A stretch of DNA of 53,565 nt, taken from NCBI GenBank assembly GCA_964510525.1, contig CAZECE010000077.1, positions 1-53,565 of the forward strand. The letters are read 5' to 3'. A program made the translations under genes and the position numbers. The notes under the pieces were generated by a model. The model was not told where the DNA came from and did no database searches. It saw nothing but the letters and a program-made list of their open reading frames with translations. Within the stretch, counting starts at the first letter, position 1. Each line of letters starts with the position of its first letter. Below are positions 44,558-52,361 of the stretch, one piece after another. The stretch comes from CAZECE01 sp964510525 (GTDB lineage Bacteria; Pseudomonadota; Gammaproteobacteria; Pseudomonadales; JANQJO01).

Positions 44558-45666
44558 AAAGACGGGGTTTTGTCGGCAAGTTAGGGGCCGCAGGCGTTGG
44601 TTTGGCGGGGGCGGCGACGCTGTCGGGGTGTGGTGAAAATTCGACGGACGACTTAATGGCCAACCCTCTGGAAGAGAAGGTTTCTTGGAAAATGGTGACC
44701 TCGTGGCCGAAAAATTTTCCTGGGTTGGGGCGAGCGCCTGAGACGTTGGCTGAGTATGTGGCTGATATGACTAATGGCAATTTCACGATTCAAGTCTATG
44801 GGGCCGGGGAGTTTGTGCCGGCGTTGGAAGTCTTTGATGCGGTGTCTCAAGGTACGGTTGCGATGGGGCATTCGTCGGCGTATTACTGGAAGGGCAAGCT
44901 GCCAGCCGCTCCGTTTTTTACGTCGGTGCCCTTTGGCTTAACCGCACAAGAGATGAATGGTTGGTTGAGTTATGGTGGTGGGTTAACGTTGTGGCGATCG
45001 CTGTATCAGCCGTTTAATTTGATCCCGTTTCCGGGAGGCAATACCGGTGTGCAAATGGCGGGTTGGTTTAACAAACCGATCAATAGCATTGAAGACATCA
45101 AAGGCATGAAGATGCGCATCCCCGGATTGGCCGGAGAAGTGTGGAAAGCTTTAGGAGGAGTGCCGGTCACTTTGGCGGGCTCTGAGATTTTCACCGCGTT
45201 GCAAACCGGTGCCATCGATGCCACGGAATGGGTTGGGCCATATAACGATTTGGCGTTTGGGTTACACAAAGCGGCGAAATACTATTATTACCCGGGTTGG
45301 CATGAGCCCGGAGCGACGCTGGAGTTCATCGTGAACAAAGGTGTGTTTGAGACCTTGCCTGAGCCGTATCAAAAAATATTAGAAGTTGGGATGCGGGCGG
45401 TCAATCAATTGATGTTGGATGAGTACACGGCGCGGAATCATGCGGCGCTAGAAGAGTTGATTAACGAGCACGGCGTCGATGTGCGGCCGATGCCGGAGTC
45501 GGTTTTGAAAGCCTTACAGGTGGCGTCTGAAGACGTGGTCAAAAATGTTTCGCAGACTAACGATTTGGCTGAGCGTATTTATCAATCCTATCTGTCGTTT
45601 CAACGACATTCGCAGTCGTATCACAGTTTGTCGGAATTGGCCTATATGCAAGCGCGAGAAGCGTAA
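44554..45666 (+). CDS. TRAP-type transporter substrate-binding protein (DctP family), orphan
   Basis: Periplasmic solute-binding protein of a tripartite ATP-independent transporter. Starting at ATG 44554 (overlapping the uvrD stop as ATGA) gives 370 residues. The signal has a twin-arginine pair (KRRGF) and a lipobox LSGC with Cys26, so the protein may be a Tat-exported lipoprotein. The mature part shows WKMVTSWPKNFPG, the A-G-E ligand region and a GMKMRIPGLAGEVWKALGG segment with the Arg that in DctP proteins binds a carboxylate. No membrane components (DctQ/DctM) lie nearby. The next feature is a strong hairpin, then an AAA+ gene. Substrate unknown; related forms bind alpha-keto or lactate-like acids. 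Confidence 0.9.
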   Translation: MKRRGFVGKLGAAGVGLAGAATLSGCGENSTDDLMANPLEEKVSWKMVTSWPKNFPGLGRAPETLAEYVADMTNGNFTIQVYGAGEFVPALEVFDAVSQGTVAMGHSSAYYWKGKLPAAPFFTSVPFGLTAQEMNGWLSYGGGLTLWRSLYQPFNLIPFPGGNTGVQMAGWFNKPINSIEDIKGMKMRIPGLAGEVWKALGGVPVTLAGSEIFTALQTGAIDATEWVGPYNDLAFGLHKAAKYYYYPGWHEPGATLEFIVNKGVFETLPEPYQKILEVGMRAVNQLMLDEYTARNHAALEELINEHGVDVRPMPESVLKALQVASEDVVKNVSQTNDLAERIYQSYLSFQRHSQSYHSLSELAYMQAREA

Positions 45667-45769
45667 TTCGTCCAATGTTAGATGGCGTGGCCACAAGCTC
45701 AGCGATCAAAACATGGTGCTGAATCCAGCCATTATTCAAAAGTTTCAGGCGTAATCAGCTCTGAAAACC

Positions 45770-45820
45770 CAAGAAACCCTGCAAATCTAAGCTTCGCCTT
45801 TAGATTTGCAGGGTTTCTTG
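45770..45820. terminator. Strong hairpin, probable terminator after edd-uvrD-TRAP genes
   Basis: A perfect 21-bp stem (45770-45790 with 45800-45820) and a 9-base loop. The inner arm is ACCCTGCAAATCTAA, and the right arm ends GGTTTCTTG. It lies about 100 bases past the TRAP gene and 15 bases before the next start codon. There is no long T-run after the arm, so it could alternatively be a control element of the AAA+ gene. The stretch 45667-45769 holds no supportable gene. Confidence 0.7.
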
Positions 45821-45835
45821 CTAATCTTAACCATT

Positions 45836-47161
45836 ATGATCATTAATCGACAGTGTGAAACCTTAATCGAAGAGTACCTCAGCTTTTTCCCTTGCGTGGT
45901 GTTAGTGGGTGCCCGGCAGACGGGCAAAAGTACGTTACTGAGAAAATATTCCGAAGGGGGCACTCGGCAGTTCTTTGATCTTGAGTTGCGTGCTGATTTT
46001 GATCAAATTGATCAAGACTCCGATTTGTTTTTGCAGTTACAACAGGGACCCATTGCGATTGATGAAGCTCAGCTAATGCCGAAGTTGTTTAGTGCGTTGC
46101 GAGTGGCAATTGATCGACATCGTGACTCCTATGGACGGTATTTGTTGTCAGGTTCCAGCTCGCCGAGTTTACTGGAAAATATATCGGAGTCGTTGGCGGG
46201 TCGCGTGGGTATTATCGAAATTGGTCCGCTTTCTTACAGGGAAATCTGTCTTGGCAGCGAGAGTCGAGCGGGTGATGTAGGGCCTGCTTTGCCCAACTCA
46301 AAAGGCGCTGTTGCTGATTTACTGGCGCAAGAAGAGTTAAGTATTCAGGTGTTGGCAAATAACATGAATGCTCATTCAAGCGATGTGTGTCAACAATCGG
46401 GTGTACAAGATCATGCTGAGCAACATCTTGTATTGTCCAATCAGTATTGGTTGAACGGAGGCTATCCTGAGCCGTGGATTCGACAGGCCGGACGATTCCC
46501 AGCAGTGTGGCGCGAACAGTATTTTAAAACCTATATAGAGCGTGATCTTGCGCGGTTATTTCCGGCCATCAATGGTATTCGGTTTCGGCGATTTATTGAG
46601 TTGCTTGCCAATAGCTCTGGCGACATACTCAATTACGCGGCGATGGCGGGAGTGCTTGATGTCTCACAACCTACGATCAAAGATTATGTTCGGATTGCGA
46701 CGGGTACTTTTTTATGGCGCTTACTTCCCCCTTTTTTGCCGAATACCACTAAGCGCCTGATTAAAAGCCCGCGAGGATATTTTAGAGATTCGGGCTTGTT
46801 GCATCACTTGCTTCAAGTCGGCTCGGAAAAACAATTGATGACACATGTGAAGTCAGGAGCTAGCTGGGAAGGTTTGGTGATCCAAAATATTCTATTGTCT
46901 TTGGATATGGTCGGCGTGAGTTATCAAGCGTATTTTTACCGGACGGCAAGTGGTGCCGAGGTGGATTTGATTATAGAAAGCAACCTGGGATTGCTGCCGA
47001 TTGAAATCAAGCACACACAAACAATTCGCTCCAAGCATCTGAGAACCTTGAAGGCGTTTGTTTCTGAGTTTAATTGTCCACTGGGGTTGGTGATTTGTCG
47101 TGATAGCAGGGTAAGGCAGTTAACTGAAAATGTTTTTTCAATACCCTTTCATTGGTTGTAA
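45836..47161 (+). CDS. AAA+ ATPase of the COG1373 / DUF4143 type (copy 2)
   Basis: Second member of the family at 38.6 kb. I start at ATG 45836, since the longer reading begins inside the hairpin arm. 441 residues. Walker A is GARQTGKST (25-33), Walker B PIAIDEAQ (72-79), sensor-like LLSGSSSPSL (103-112). The DUF4143 region has GAEVDLII with Asp377 and IEIKHT with Glu390-x-Lys392, a PD-(D/E)XK-like pattern. Compared with copy 1 it has about 60 extra residues around 135-205. Overall identity looks low, so the two are old paralogs or separate acquisitions. Function unknown. Confidence 0.9.
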   Translation: MIINRQCETLIEEYLSFFPCVVLVGARQTGKSTLLRKYSEGGTRQFFDLELRADFDQIDQDSDLFLQLQQGPIAIDEAQLMPKLFSALRVAIDRHRDSYGRYLLSGSSSPSLLENISESLAGRVGIIEIGPLSYREICLGSESRAGDVGPALPNSKGAVADLLAQEELSIQVLANNMNAHSSDVCQQSGVQDHAEQHLVLSNQYWLNGGYPEPWIRQAGRFPAVWREQYFKTYIERDLARLFPAINGIRFRRFIELLANSSGDILNYAAMAGVLDVSQPTIKDYVRIATGTFLWRLLPPFLPNTTKRLIKSPRGYFRDSGLLHHLLQVGSEKQLMTHVKSGASWEGLVIQNILLSLDMVGVSYQAYFYRTASGAEVDLIIESNLGLLPIEIKHTQTIRSKHLRTLKAFVSEFNCPLGLVICRDSRVRQLTENVFSIPFHWL

Positions 47162-47400
47162 ACGTTGGTTTGACACAGTTCAGTGAACACTTCCCGGTGA
47201 TCCGGTCGATTTCATTAATTCGACCTAAACTGGCAACTTTGAATGATGGTTACATTCTGGCGTTCAACGGCTGATCAACTTCTTGCTAGGGCTGAATAGT
47301 TACAAACTGCTTTTATTTAGTATTTCAATCTGGCATCTTTGTTCGTAGGTCAGTTTCAGTTATGCACTTCATTTTTGAATTTAGGCTTTATTAGTATAGG
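47162..47400. other. Gene-free region after AAA+ copy 2, possible relic
   Basis: No ORF of useful size. The part 47180-47300 is less A+T-rich than what follows and has the look of former coding or insertion-sequence DNA, for instance a short ATG frame on the minus strand around 47190-47225. I cannot assign it. The last about 70 bases are A+T-rich and run to the stop of the kinase-like gene. Confidence 0.3.
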
Positions 47401-48522
47401 TTATTTTTTTTGAAAGAAGGTGTCCCATAAGCCATTATTATTAGCAAGTATGCTTCCTGGTCCGTCGGCCAGTTTTTCTTGTTCATTAAAGCCAATGCGA
47501 TTTTTTTCGGCAAAGTCTGTTGAATCGCCACCGGGATCAACTAGGTGGATTTTTATTTTTCCATCGCCCGTTTTTTCAATTTTAATGTTATCCGGTTTCC
47601 AGTCCAGCATTGGAATCCAGCCTTGGTTTTTGTTTTTTGCTTCTTGAAGTCGAGCATTTAATTTTGACTGTACCTGTTTGAGGGTCTGTTTAATGGTTTT
47701 TTTTTCAGGATCTGAGAAACGTTTTGAGTTATTCAGTTCATCCTCCGATGTAAAGGAGTCTCCGGAGCAGAACTTGGATGTGATGCACAGCATTTTTTTG
47801 GAAGGAAGTAGTCTTTGGTTGGTTTCATGACGTTGCCAGTCACCGCTTCTCCCTTCCATTCCCGTGATGGTGCGAAGTTCTGATTTTGGGATATGCAGGT
47901 TGACCTTGATGGATTTTTTAGAGTTTTCACCATTAATTTCATTTGCCAGTTCTTTTGCGAAAATTTGAATGGCATCAAAAACAGTTTCTTCTTTTCCATT
48001 TTTTCCGTAAATCGCTTTGGGTTCTGCAATTTCATCGGGTATACGAGTGCCGCCATCGAAAGGGATTTTTAAAACAACATTGGAGTTTTCATTGAGATAT
48101 ACCTTTGAAATACTCCCAGTGCCAAGGTGTTTTAATGACATCAATGCAAGACTGTTTTGAATTTCTACACGCTTGAACTGGGGGTCATGTTCGTTGCGAG
48201 GTTTATTTTCATTGGTGGGTGGGGTCTTGGCAGTCGGCGTTGAAGCTTGGCTTTTTTGAGGTGTACTGGGTTGCTCTTTAACAGGCGTGCTAGGTGAGGA
48301 GCAGAGAGCCGTTGGTTTATTTCCAAGGTTTGGTTTATCAGAAAGCAAACCATCTTCAAGCGATTGAATATTAGATAGAAAACTCTGCCCTGCTGGGTTG
48401 CGAAGGCTTTCAGAGGTGCGTCTTCGCTTTACAGGTGTTGGGGAATGGTCGTTTTCTTCCTTCGGCGGTGAAAATAATGGTTGTCTTTTAATTGCAAACA
48501 GTTGGGGAGAGTTGGGCGTCAT
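47401..48522 (-). CDS. Protein-kinase-like protein with disordered N-terminus (putative effector)
   Basis: Predicted eukaryotic-like Ser/Thr kinase of 373 residues, not matched to a named family. The first about 115 residues are Pro/Ser/Thr/Lys-rich and look disordered, with a basic patch VKRRRT (31-36) like a nuclear-localisation signal. A kinase-type region then shows a Gly-rich loop LGTGSISKVY (133-142), VVLKIP with the putative ATP-anchoring Lys152, MLDWKPDNI (305-313) equivalent to HRDxKPxN with catalytic Asp307, and LVDPGG with Asp329 in place of DFG. No signal peptide or membrane helix. A+T-rich, with no clear ribosome-binding site. It sits alone between AAA+ copy 2 and glnA. Kinase fold likely from motifs; export and host targeting are inference. 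Confidence 0.75.
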   Translation of the reverse strand: MTPNSPQLFAIKRQPLFSPPKEENDHSPTPVKRRRTSESLRNPAGQSFLSNIQSLEDGLLSDKPNLGNKPTALCSSPSTPVKEQPSTPQKSQASTPTAKTPPTNENKPRNEHDPQFKRVEIQNSLALMSLKHLGTGSISKVYLNENSNVVLKIPFDGGTRIPDEIAEPKAIYGKNGKEETVFDAIQIFAKELANEINGENSKKSIKVNLHIPKSELRTITGMEGRSGDWQRHETNQRLLPSKKMLCITSKFCSGDSFTSEDELNNSKRFSDPEKKTIKQTLKQVQSKLNARLQEAKNKNQGWIPMLDWKPDNIKIEKTGDGKIKIHLVDPGGDSTDFAEKNRIGFNEQEKLADGPGSILANNNGLWDTFFQKK

Positions 48523-48549
48523 ATGCTTTTTGGGGAACGTAAATATTAT

Positions 48550-48564
48550 GGTTATTAATTAACC
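48550..48564. repeat. A+T-rich palindrome upstream of the kinase-like gene
   Basis: GGTTATTAATTAACC has perfect 5-bp arms (GGTTA/TAACC) about 28-42 bases before the kinase-like start codon, in the presumed promoter region. It could be an operator. The rest of 48523-48617 is A+T-rich with no gene. Confidence 0.4.
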
Positions 48565-48617
48565 AGGATTTTAATGTAATTATTTAAATAAAGCACCTCA
48601 TTATTTTTATAACCCCC

Positions 48618-48652
48618 AAAAAACTAAAGCGGCTATAAGCCGCTTTAGTTTT
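48618..48652 (-). terminator. Intrinsic terminator of glnA
   Basis: A 14-bp stem, AAACTAAAGCGGCT / AGCCGCTTTAGTTT, with a 3-base loop. Read on the minus strand it is followed by a run of six T. It lies 33 bases after the glnA stop codon and separates glnA from the kinase-like gene. Confidence 0.9.
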
Positions 48653-48684
48653 CAAAAGAAGGTTTTAACGCCTTATAAAAGACA

Positions 48685-50091
48685 TTACACCGAGTAGTAC
48701 ATTTGGAATTCCACGGGGTGTGTGGTCATGTTTAACATCTCGATTTCTTCTTCTTTCAAACCAATGTAACCGTCGATCATGTCTTTGGTGAAAACATCAC
48801 CTTGGATTAAGAACTCATGATCTTCTTTTAATGCCGCAATGGCTTGATCAAACGAAGCAGCAACAGTTGGGATGTCCGCAGCTTCTTCGGGTGGCAAACC
48901 GTAGAGGTCTTTGTTCATGGGATCCCCTGGATGGATTTTGTTTTTAATGCCATCTAAACCAGCCATTAGCATCGCAGAAAAGGCTAAGTAAGGGTTGGCG
49001 GTGGGATCTGGGAAGCGCACTTCAATACGACGCGCTTTCGGGCTGTTGACGTAAGGAATGCGAATTGAGGCCGAACGGTTTCGAGCCGAATAAGCCAGCA
49101 TTACAGGCGCTTCAAAACCAGGTACCAAACGCTTGTACGAGTTGGTTGAAGCGTTGGTAAAGGCGTTGATCGCACGCGCGTGCTTGATGATGCCGCCGAT
49201 GTAATAAAGAGCAGCGTCAGACAAACCGGAATAGCCGTCACCGGAGAAAATGTTTTTGCCATCTTTCGAAATGGATTGGTGGCAGTGCATACCGGAACCG
49301 TTATCACCGACCAAAGGCTTTGGCATAAAGGTCGCCGTTTTGCCATACGCGTGAGCAACGTTGTGCACGCAGTATTTTAAAATTTGCACTTCATCGGCTT
49401 TTTTCACCAATGAATTAAAGGCTACACCGATTTCGTTTTGGCAGGCGGTACCCACTTCATGGTGATGTACTTCGATTTTTAAGCCCATGGATTCCATCGC
49501 CGCGCACATGGCTGAACGTAAGTCGTGAGCTGAATCCACTGGTGGCACGGGGAAATAACCGCCTTTAACGCCCGGGCGGTGACCTATGTTGCCGTCTTCG
49601 AATACGTCTTTTGAGGCCCAGGCGGCTTCTTCCGAACGGATGCTGTACATGGCGCCAGACATATCGGAGTGCCATTTCACGTCATCAAAAACAAAAAACT
49701 CAGGCTCAGGACCAAAAAAAGCGGTGTCACCAATGCCGGTGCTTTTTAGGTAGTCTTCGGCGCGGGATGCAACTGAGCGTGGGTCGCGGCCATAACCTTG
49801 CATGGTGCTGGGCTCAACGACGTTGCAGCGCAAGTTCAGGGTGGTGTCGTCGGTGAAGGGGTCAATCACAGCGGTGTCATCGTCGGGCATTAAGATCATG
49901 TCGGATTCATTAATGCCTTTCCAGCCAGCAATCGAAGAGCCATCAAACATCTTACCCAGTTCAAAAAATTCGCTATCGACTTCACTGGTGGGAATAGACA
50001 CGTGTTGTTCTTTACCGCGGGTGTCAGTAAAGCGTAAATCGACCCATCTGACCTCATTCTCTGAGATCATCTGCTGCGTTTTGTTAGACAT
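48685..50091 (-). CDS. glnA: Glutamine synthetase type I
   Basis: Makes glutamine from glutamate, ammonia and ATP; central to nitrogen assimilation. The 468 residues equal the E. coli length. Features are FDGSSIAGWKGINESDM, FGPEPEFFVFD, the metal-site GVKGGYFPVPP and HHEVGTACQNEIG, NGSGMHCHQS, and the adenylylation site Tyr397 in DLYGLPPEE. It is therefore the beta-type enzyme controlled by adenylylation. Upstream is a sigma-54-like promoter with an NtrC-type site. ntrB/ntrC do not follow; the next gene is the kinase-like one. Confidence 0.99.
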   Translation of the reverse strand: MSNKTQQMISENEVRWVDLRFTDTRGKEQHVSIPTSEVDSEFFELGKMFDGSSIAGWKGINESDMILMPDDDTAVIDPFTDDTTLNLRCNVVEPSTMQGYGRDPRSVASRAEDYLKSTGIGDTAFFGPEPEFFVFDDVKWHSDMSGAMYSIRSEEAAWASKDVFEDGNIGHRPGVKGGYFPVPPVDSAHDLRSAMCAAMESMGLKIEVHHHEVGTACQNEIGVAFNSLVKKADEVQILKYCVHNVAHAYGKTATFMPKPLVGDNGSGMHCHQSISKDGKNIFSGDGYSGLSDAALYYIGGIIKHARAINAFTNASTNSYKRLVPGFEAPVMLAYSARNRSASIRIPYVNSPKARRIEVRFPDPTANPYLAFSAMLMAGLDGIKNKIHPGDPMNKDLYGLPPEEAADIPTVAASFDQAIAALKEDHEFLIQGDVFTKDMIDGYIGLKEEEIEMLNMTTHPVEFQMYYSV

Positions 50092-50147
50092 ATAGGACTC
50101 CTGATCTATCTAATCAAAGGTTAAAAAAATTCGGGTTGCTATTTGAG

Positions 50148-50164
50148 TTGCAATGAATGTGCAA
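50148..50164 (-). promoter_or_regulatory. Probable sigma-54 promoter of glnA
   Basis: On the minus strand TTGCAC-ATTCA-TTGCAA matches the -24/-12 consensus TGGCAC-N5-TTGCW with exact spacing, differing only in one G of the -24 GG. Transcription would start near 50138, about 47 bases before glnA. Confidence 0.65.
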
Positions 50165-50228
50165 GAAGGGTACAGGAAAATGAAAACCAATGCCAAACCA
50201 GCCGCCTGCGCACTGCTTTGGTATTAAG

Positions 50229-50243
50229 GCACCTTTTTGGTGC
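50229..50243. promoter_or_regulatory. NtrC-type enhancer site upstream of glnA
   Basis: GCACCTTTTTGGTGC matches GCACCA-N3-TGGTGC in both half-sites and spacing except for the two inner bases. An extra half-site TGGTGC follows at 50249-50254. The centre is about 98 bases upstream of the predicted glnA start point, a usual distance for NtrC enhancers. Confidence 0.7.
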
Positions 50244-50308
50244 GTTTCTGGTGCGTTGTTTTTTAGGCGTTTGTTGGGTTAAGCCGATCGATTTTTCAGC
50301 GATGTCTG

Positions 50309-50317
50309 TGATAGAAT
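50309..50317 (+). promoter_or_regulatory. Probable extended -10 promoter of typA
   Basis: TGATAGAAT is a TGn-extended -10 (TAGAAT, 5 of 6), 40 bases before the typA start, followed by a G+C-rich CCGCGC typical of growth-rate-controlled promoters. The -35 is weak. Confidence 0.5.
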
Positions 50318-50356
50318 CCGCGCTCATTATTTTAACCTGTCTGTTGAGCTTCTGTT

Positions 50357-52201
50357 GTGACTAATTCCCCCGAAAATACCGCCACTCAAAATACCAAGTC
50401 GATCCGAAATATTGCGATTATTGCCCACGTAGACCATGGCAAAACCACTTTGGTTGATAAATTATTAAAAGCCGCCGGTCTGCTCAGTGGCAAAGCCTCG
50501 GAACATGAACGAGTGATGGACTCCGGTTCTTTGGAGCAGGAGCGTGGCATTACAATTCTGGCTAAAAATACAGCAATTGATTGGCAAGGGCATTTGATTA
50601 ATATCGTTGATACCCCTGGGCACGCGGATTTCGGTGGTGAGGTGGAGCGGGCGCTTTCGATGGTCGATGGGGTGTTGCTGTTGGTGGATGCCGTGGAAGG
50701 GCCCATGCCGCAAACGCGGTTTGTCACCCAAAAAGCCTTTCAAAAAGGCCTGAATCCCATTGTGGTGATCAACAAAATGGATCGACCAAACGCCCGACCC
50801 AGCTGGGTGGTTGATCAGATTTTTGATTTGTTTGACCGGTTGGGAGCGACGGAAGAGCAATTGGATTTTCCGGTGGTCTATGCCTCGGCCATGCAAGGGC
50901 TTTCAGGCTTGGAAGAAGACGACCTTCAAGAAACTCTCGAACCTTTATTGAACACCATTGTTGAGTCGGTGCCGCCCCCTAAGGTCAATGTGGAAGGTGG
51001 CCTGCAAATGCAAATCTCCGCATTGGATTATTCCAGTTATGTGGGGGTCATTGGTATTGGCCGTATTACACGAGGGTTTATTGAGCCGCCTCATATGGTG
51101 ACGGTTGTGGGGGCGGATGGTAAGCAGCGTAATGCCAAAATCCAGCAAGTGCTGGGGTATTCTGGCTTAGACCGCAATCCTGTGGAGCGAGCTGAAGCGG
51201 GTGAAATAGTCTGTATTCACGGCGTCGATGATTTGAAAATTTCCGACACCCTGTGCGATCAAAAGGTTGTCGAACCTTTGCCTGTGTTGACCGTGGATGA
51301 GCCAACGGTAACCATGACATTCCAGGTGAACAATTCGCCTTTTGCGGGCCAAGAGGGCGATTATTTGACGTCGCGTCATATCCAAGAGCGATTAGAGCAA
51401 GAGCTTCTCCACAATGTGGCCTTGCGGGTCAAACAAATGGACGACCCGGATAAGTTTCAGGTGTCTGGTCGCGGTGAAATGCATTTGTCGGTGTTGATCG
51501 AGAACATGCGGCGTGAAGGCTATGAGTTGGGTGTGTCGCGCCCTGAGGTGATCTCCAAAGAAGTGGATGGGGAAATTCACGAACCCTTTGAACAGCTGGC
51601 CATTGATATTGAAGAGCAGCACCAAGGGGCGGTGATGGAGCAGCTTGGGTTGCGTCGTGCTGAGTTGAAGAACTTGGTACCGGATAACAGCGGTCGGGTG
51701 CGGTTGGATTTTATTGTGCCAGCTCGTGGTTTGATTGGTTTTCGAACGCAGTTTTTAACCCTAACATCGGGCACCGGCATCATGACGCACACCTTTGATC
51801 ATTATGCTCCTGCTGTTGGCGAAGTCGCTAAGCGGATAAATGGTGTCTTGATTGCGAACGGCCAAGGGAAATCCGTGGCGTTTGCGCTGTTTAATCTGCA
51901 AGACCGAGGGCGCTTGTTTATTGATCCGGGTGTGCCGGTTTATGAAGGCATGATCTTGGGTCAGCACAGTCGCAATAATGATTTGGTTGTGAACCCGATG
52001 AAAGCTAAGCAGTTGACTAATATTCGTGCGGCCGGATCGGATGAGAACATCTTACTGACACCGCCAATACGTTTTTCTTTGGAGCAGGCGTTGGAGTACA
52101 TTGAGGATGATGAGTTGGTTGAGGTGACGCCCAAATCCATCCGCTTGCGTAAAAAGCTACTCAAAGAGCATGAGCGTAAACGCCAGTCTCGTTCCAGTTA
52201 A
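50357..52201 (+). CDS. typA: Translational GTPase TypA/BipA
   Basis: Ribosome-associated GTPase related to EF-G, needed at low temperature and for 50S assembly. G1 is AHVDHGKTT, with ERGITILAKNTAI, DTPGHADFGGEVER (G3) and NKMDRPNARP (G4) following. The 614 residues match the family (about 605). The start is GTG at 50357, and no clear ribosome-binding site is seen. The first 15 residues (TNSPENTATQNTKS) are extra compared with the usual N-terminus, so a start further in is possible though no good codon is near. Divergent from glnA, as in E. coli. Confidence 0.98.
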   Translation: MTNSPENTATQNTKSIRNIAIIAHVDHGKTTLVDKLLKAAGLLSGKASEHERVMDSGSLEQERGITILAKNTAIDWQGHLINIVDTPGHADFGGEVERALSMVDGVLLLVDAVEGPMPQTRFVTQKAFQKGLNPIVVINKMDRPNARPSWVVDQIFDLFDRLGATEEQLDFPVVYASAMQGLSGLEEDDLQETLEPLLNTIVESVPPPKVNVEGGLQMQISALDYSSYVGVIGIGRITRGFIEPPHMVTVVGADGKQRNAKIQQVLGYSGLDRNPVERAEAGEIVCIHGVDDLKISDTLCDQKVVEPLPVLTVDEPTVTMTFQVNNSPFAGQEGDYLTSRHIQERLEQELLHNVALRVKQMDDPDKFQVSGRGEMHLSVLIENMRREGYELGVSRPEVISKEVDGEIHEPFEQLAIDIEEQHQGAVMEQLGLRRAELKNLVPDNSGRVRLDFIVPARGLIGFRTQFLTLTSGTGIMTHTFDHYAPAVGEVAKRINGVLIANGQGKSVAFALFNLQDRGRLFIDPGVPVYEGMILGQHSRNNDLVVNPMKAKQLTNIRAAGSDENILLTPPIRFSLEQALEYIEDDELVEVTPKSIRLRKKLLKEHERKRQSRSS

Positions 52202-52302
52202 GTCGTTAGGCGCGGCTTTTCAACTGGGCTTTGTGCGCTTTTTTGCTGAATCAGTAGCGATGGAACGGATTTATTGACTATTATTACTAATACTGAAGAT
52301 AG

Positions 52303-52316
52303 CCAGTAATTACTGG
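52303..52316. repeat. Perfect 14-bp palindrome between typA and pip
   Basis: CCAGTAATTACTGG is fully self-complementary and shares CCAGTAAT/ATTACTGG with the inverted repeat at 2566-2612. The 151-bp gap (52202-52352) also holds repeated TACTAATACTG-like words. Could be a protein-binding site or repeat relic. Confidence 0.6.
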
Positions 52317-52361
52317 TAATACAGGTATTAACGTAGGTACCAACACAAGGAAGTGCAAATA

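Noticed and set aside
50181..50196. TTGGCA-like element as an alternative sigma-54 promoter for glnA
   Set aside because: Its -24 half is good but the -12 half lacks GC; the element at 50148-50164 has a complete -12 and correct spacing.
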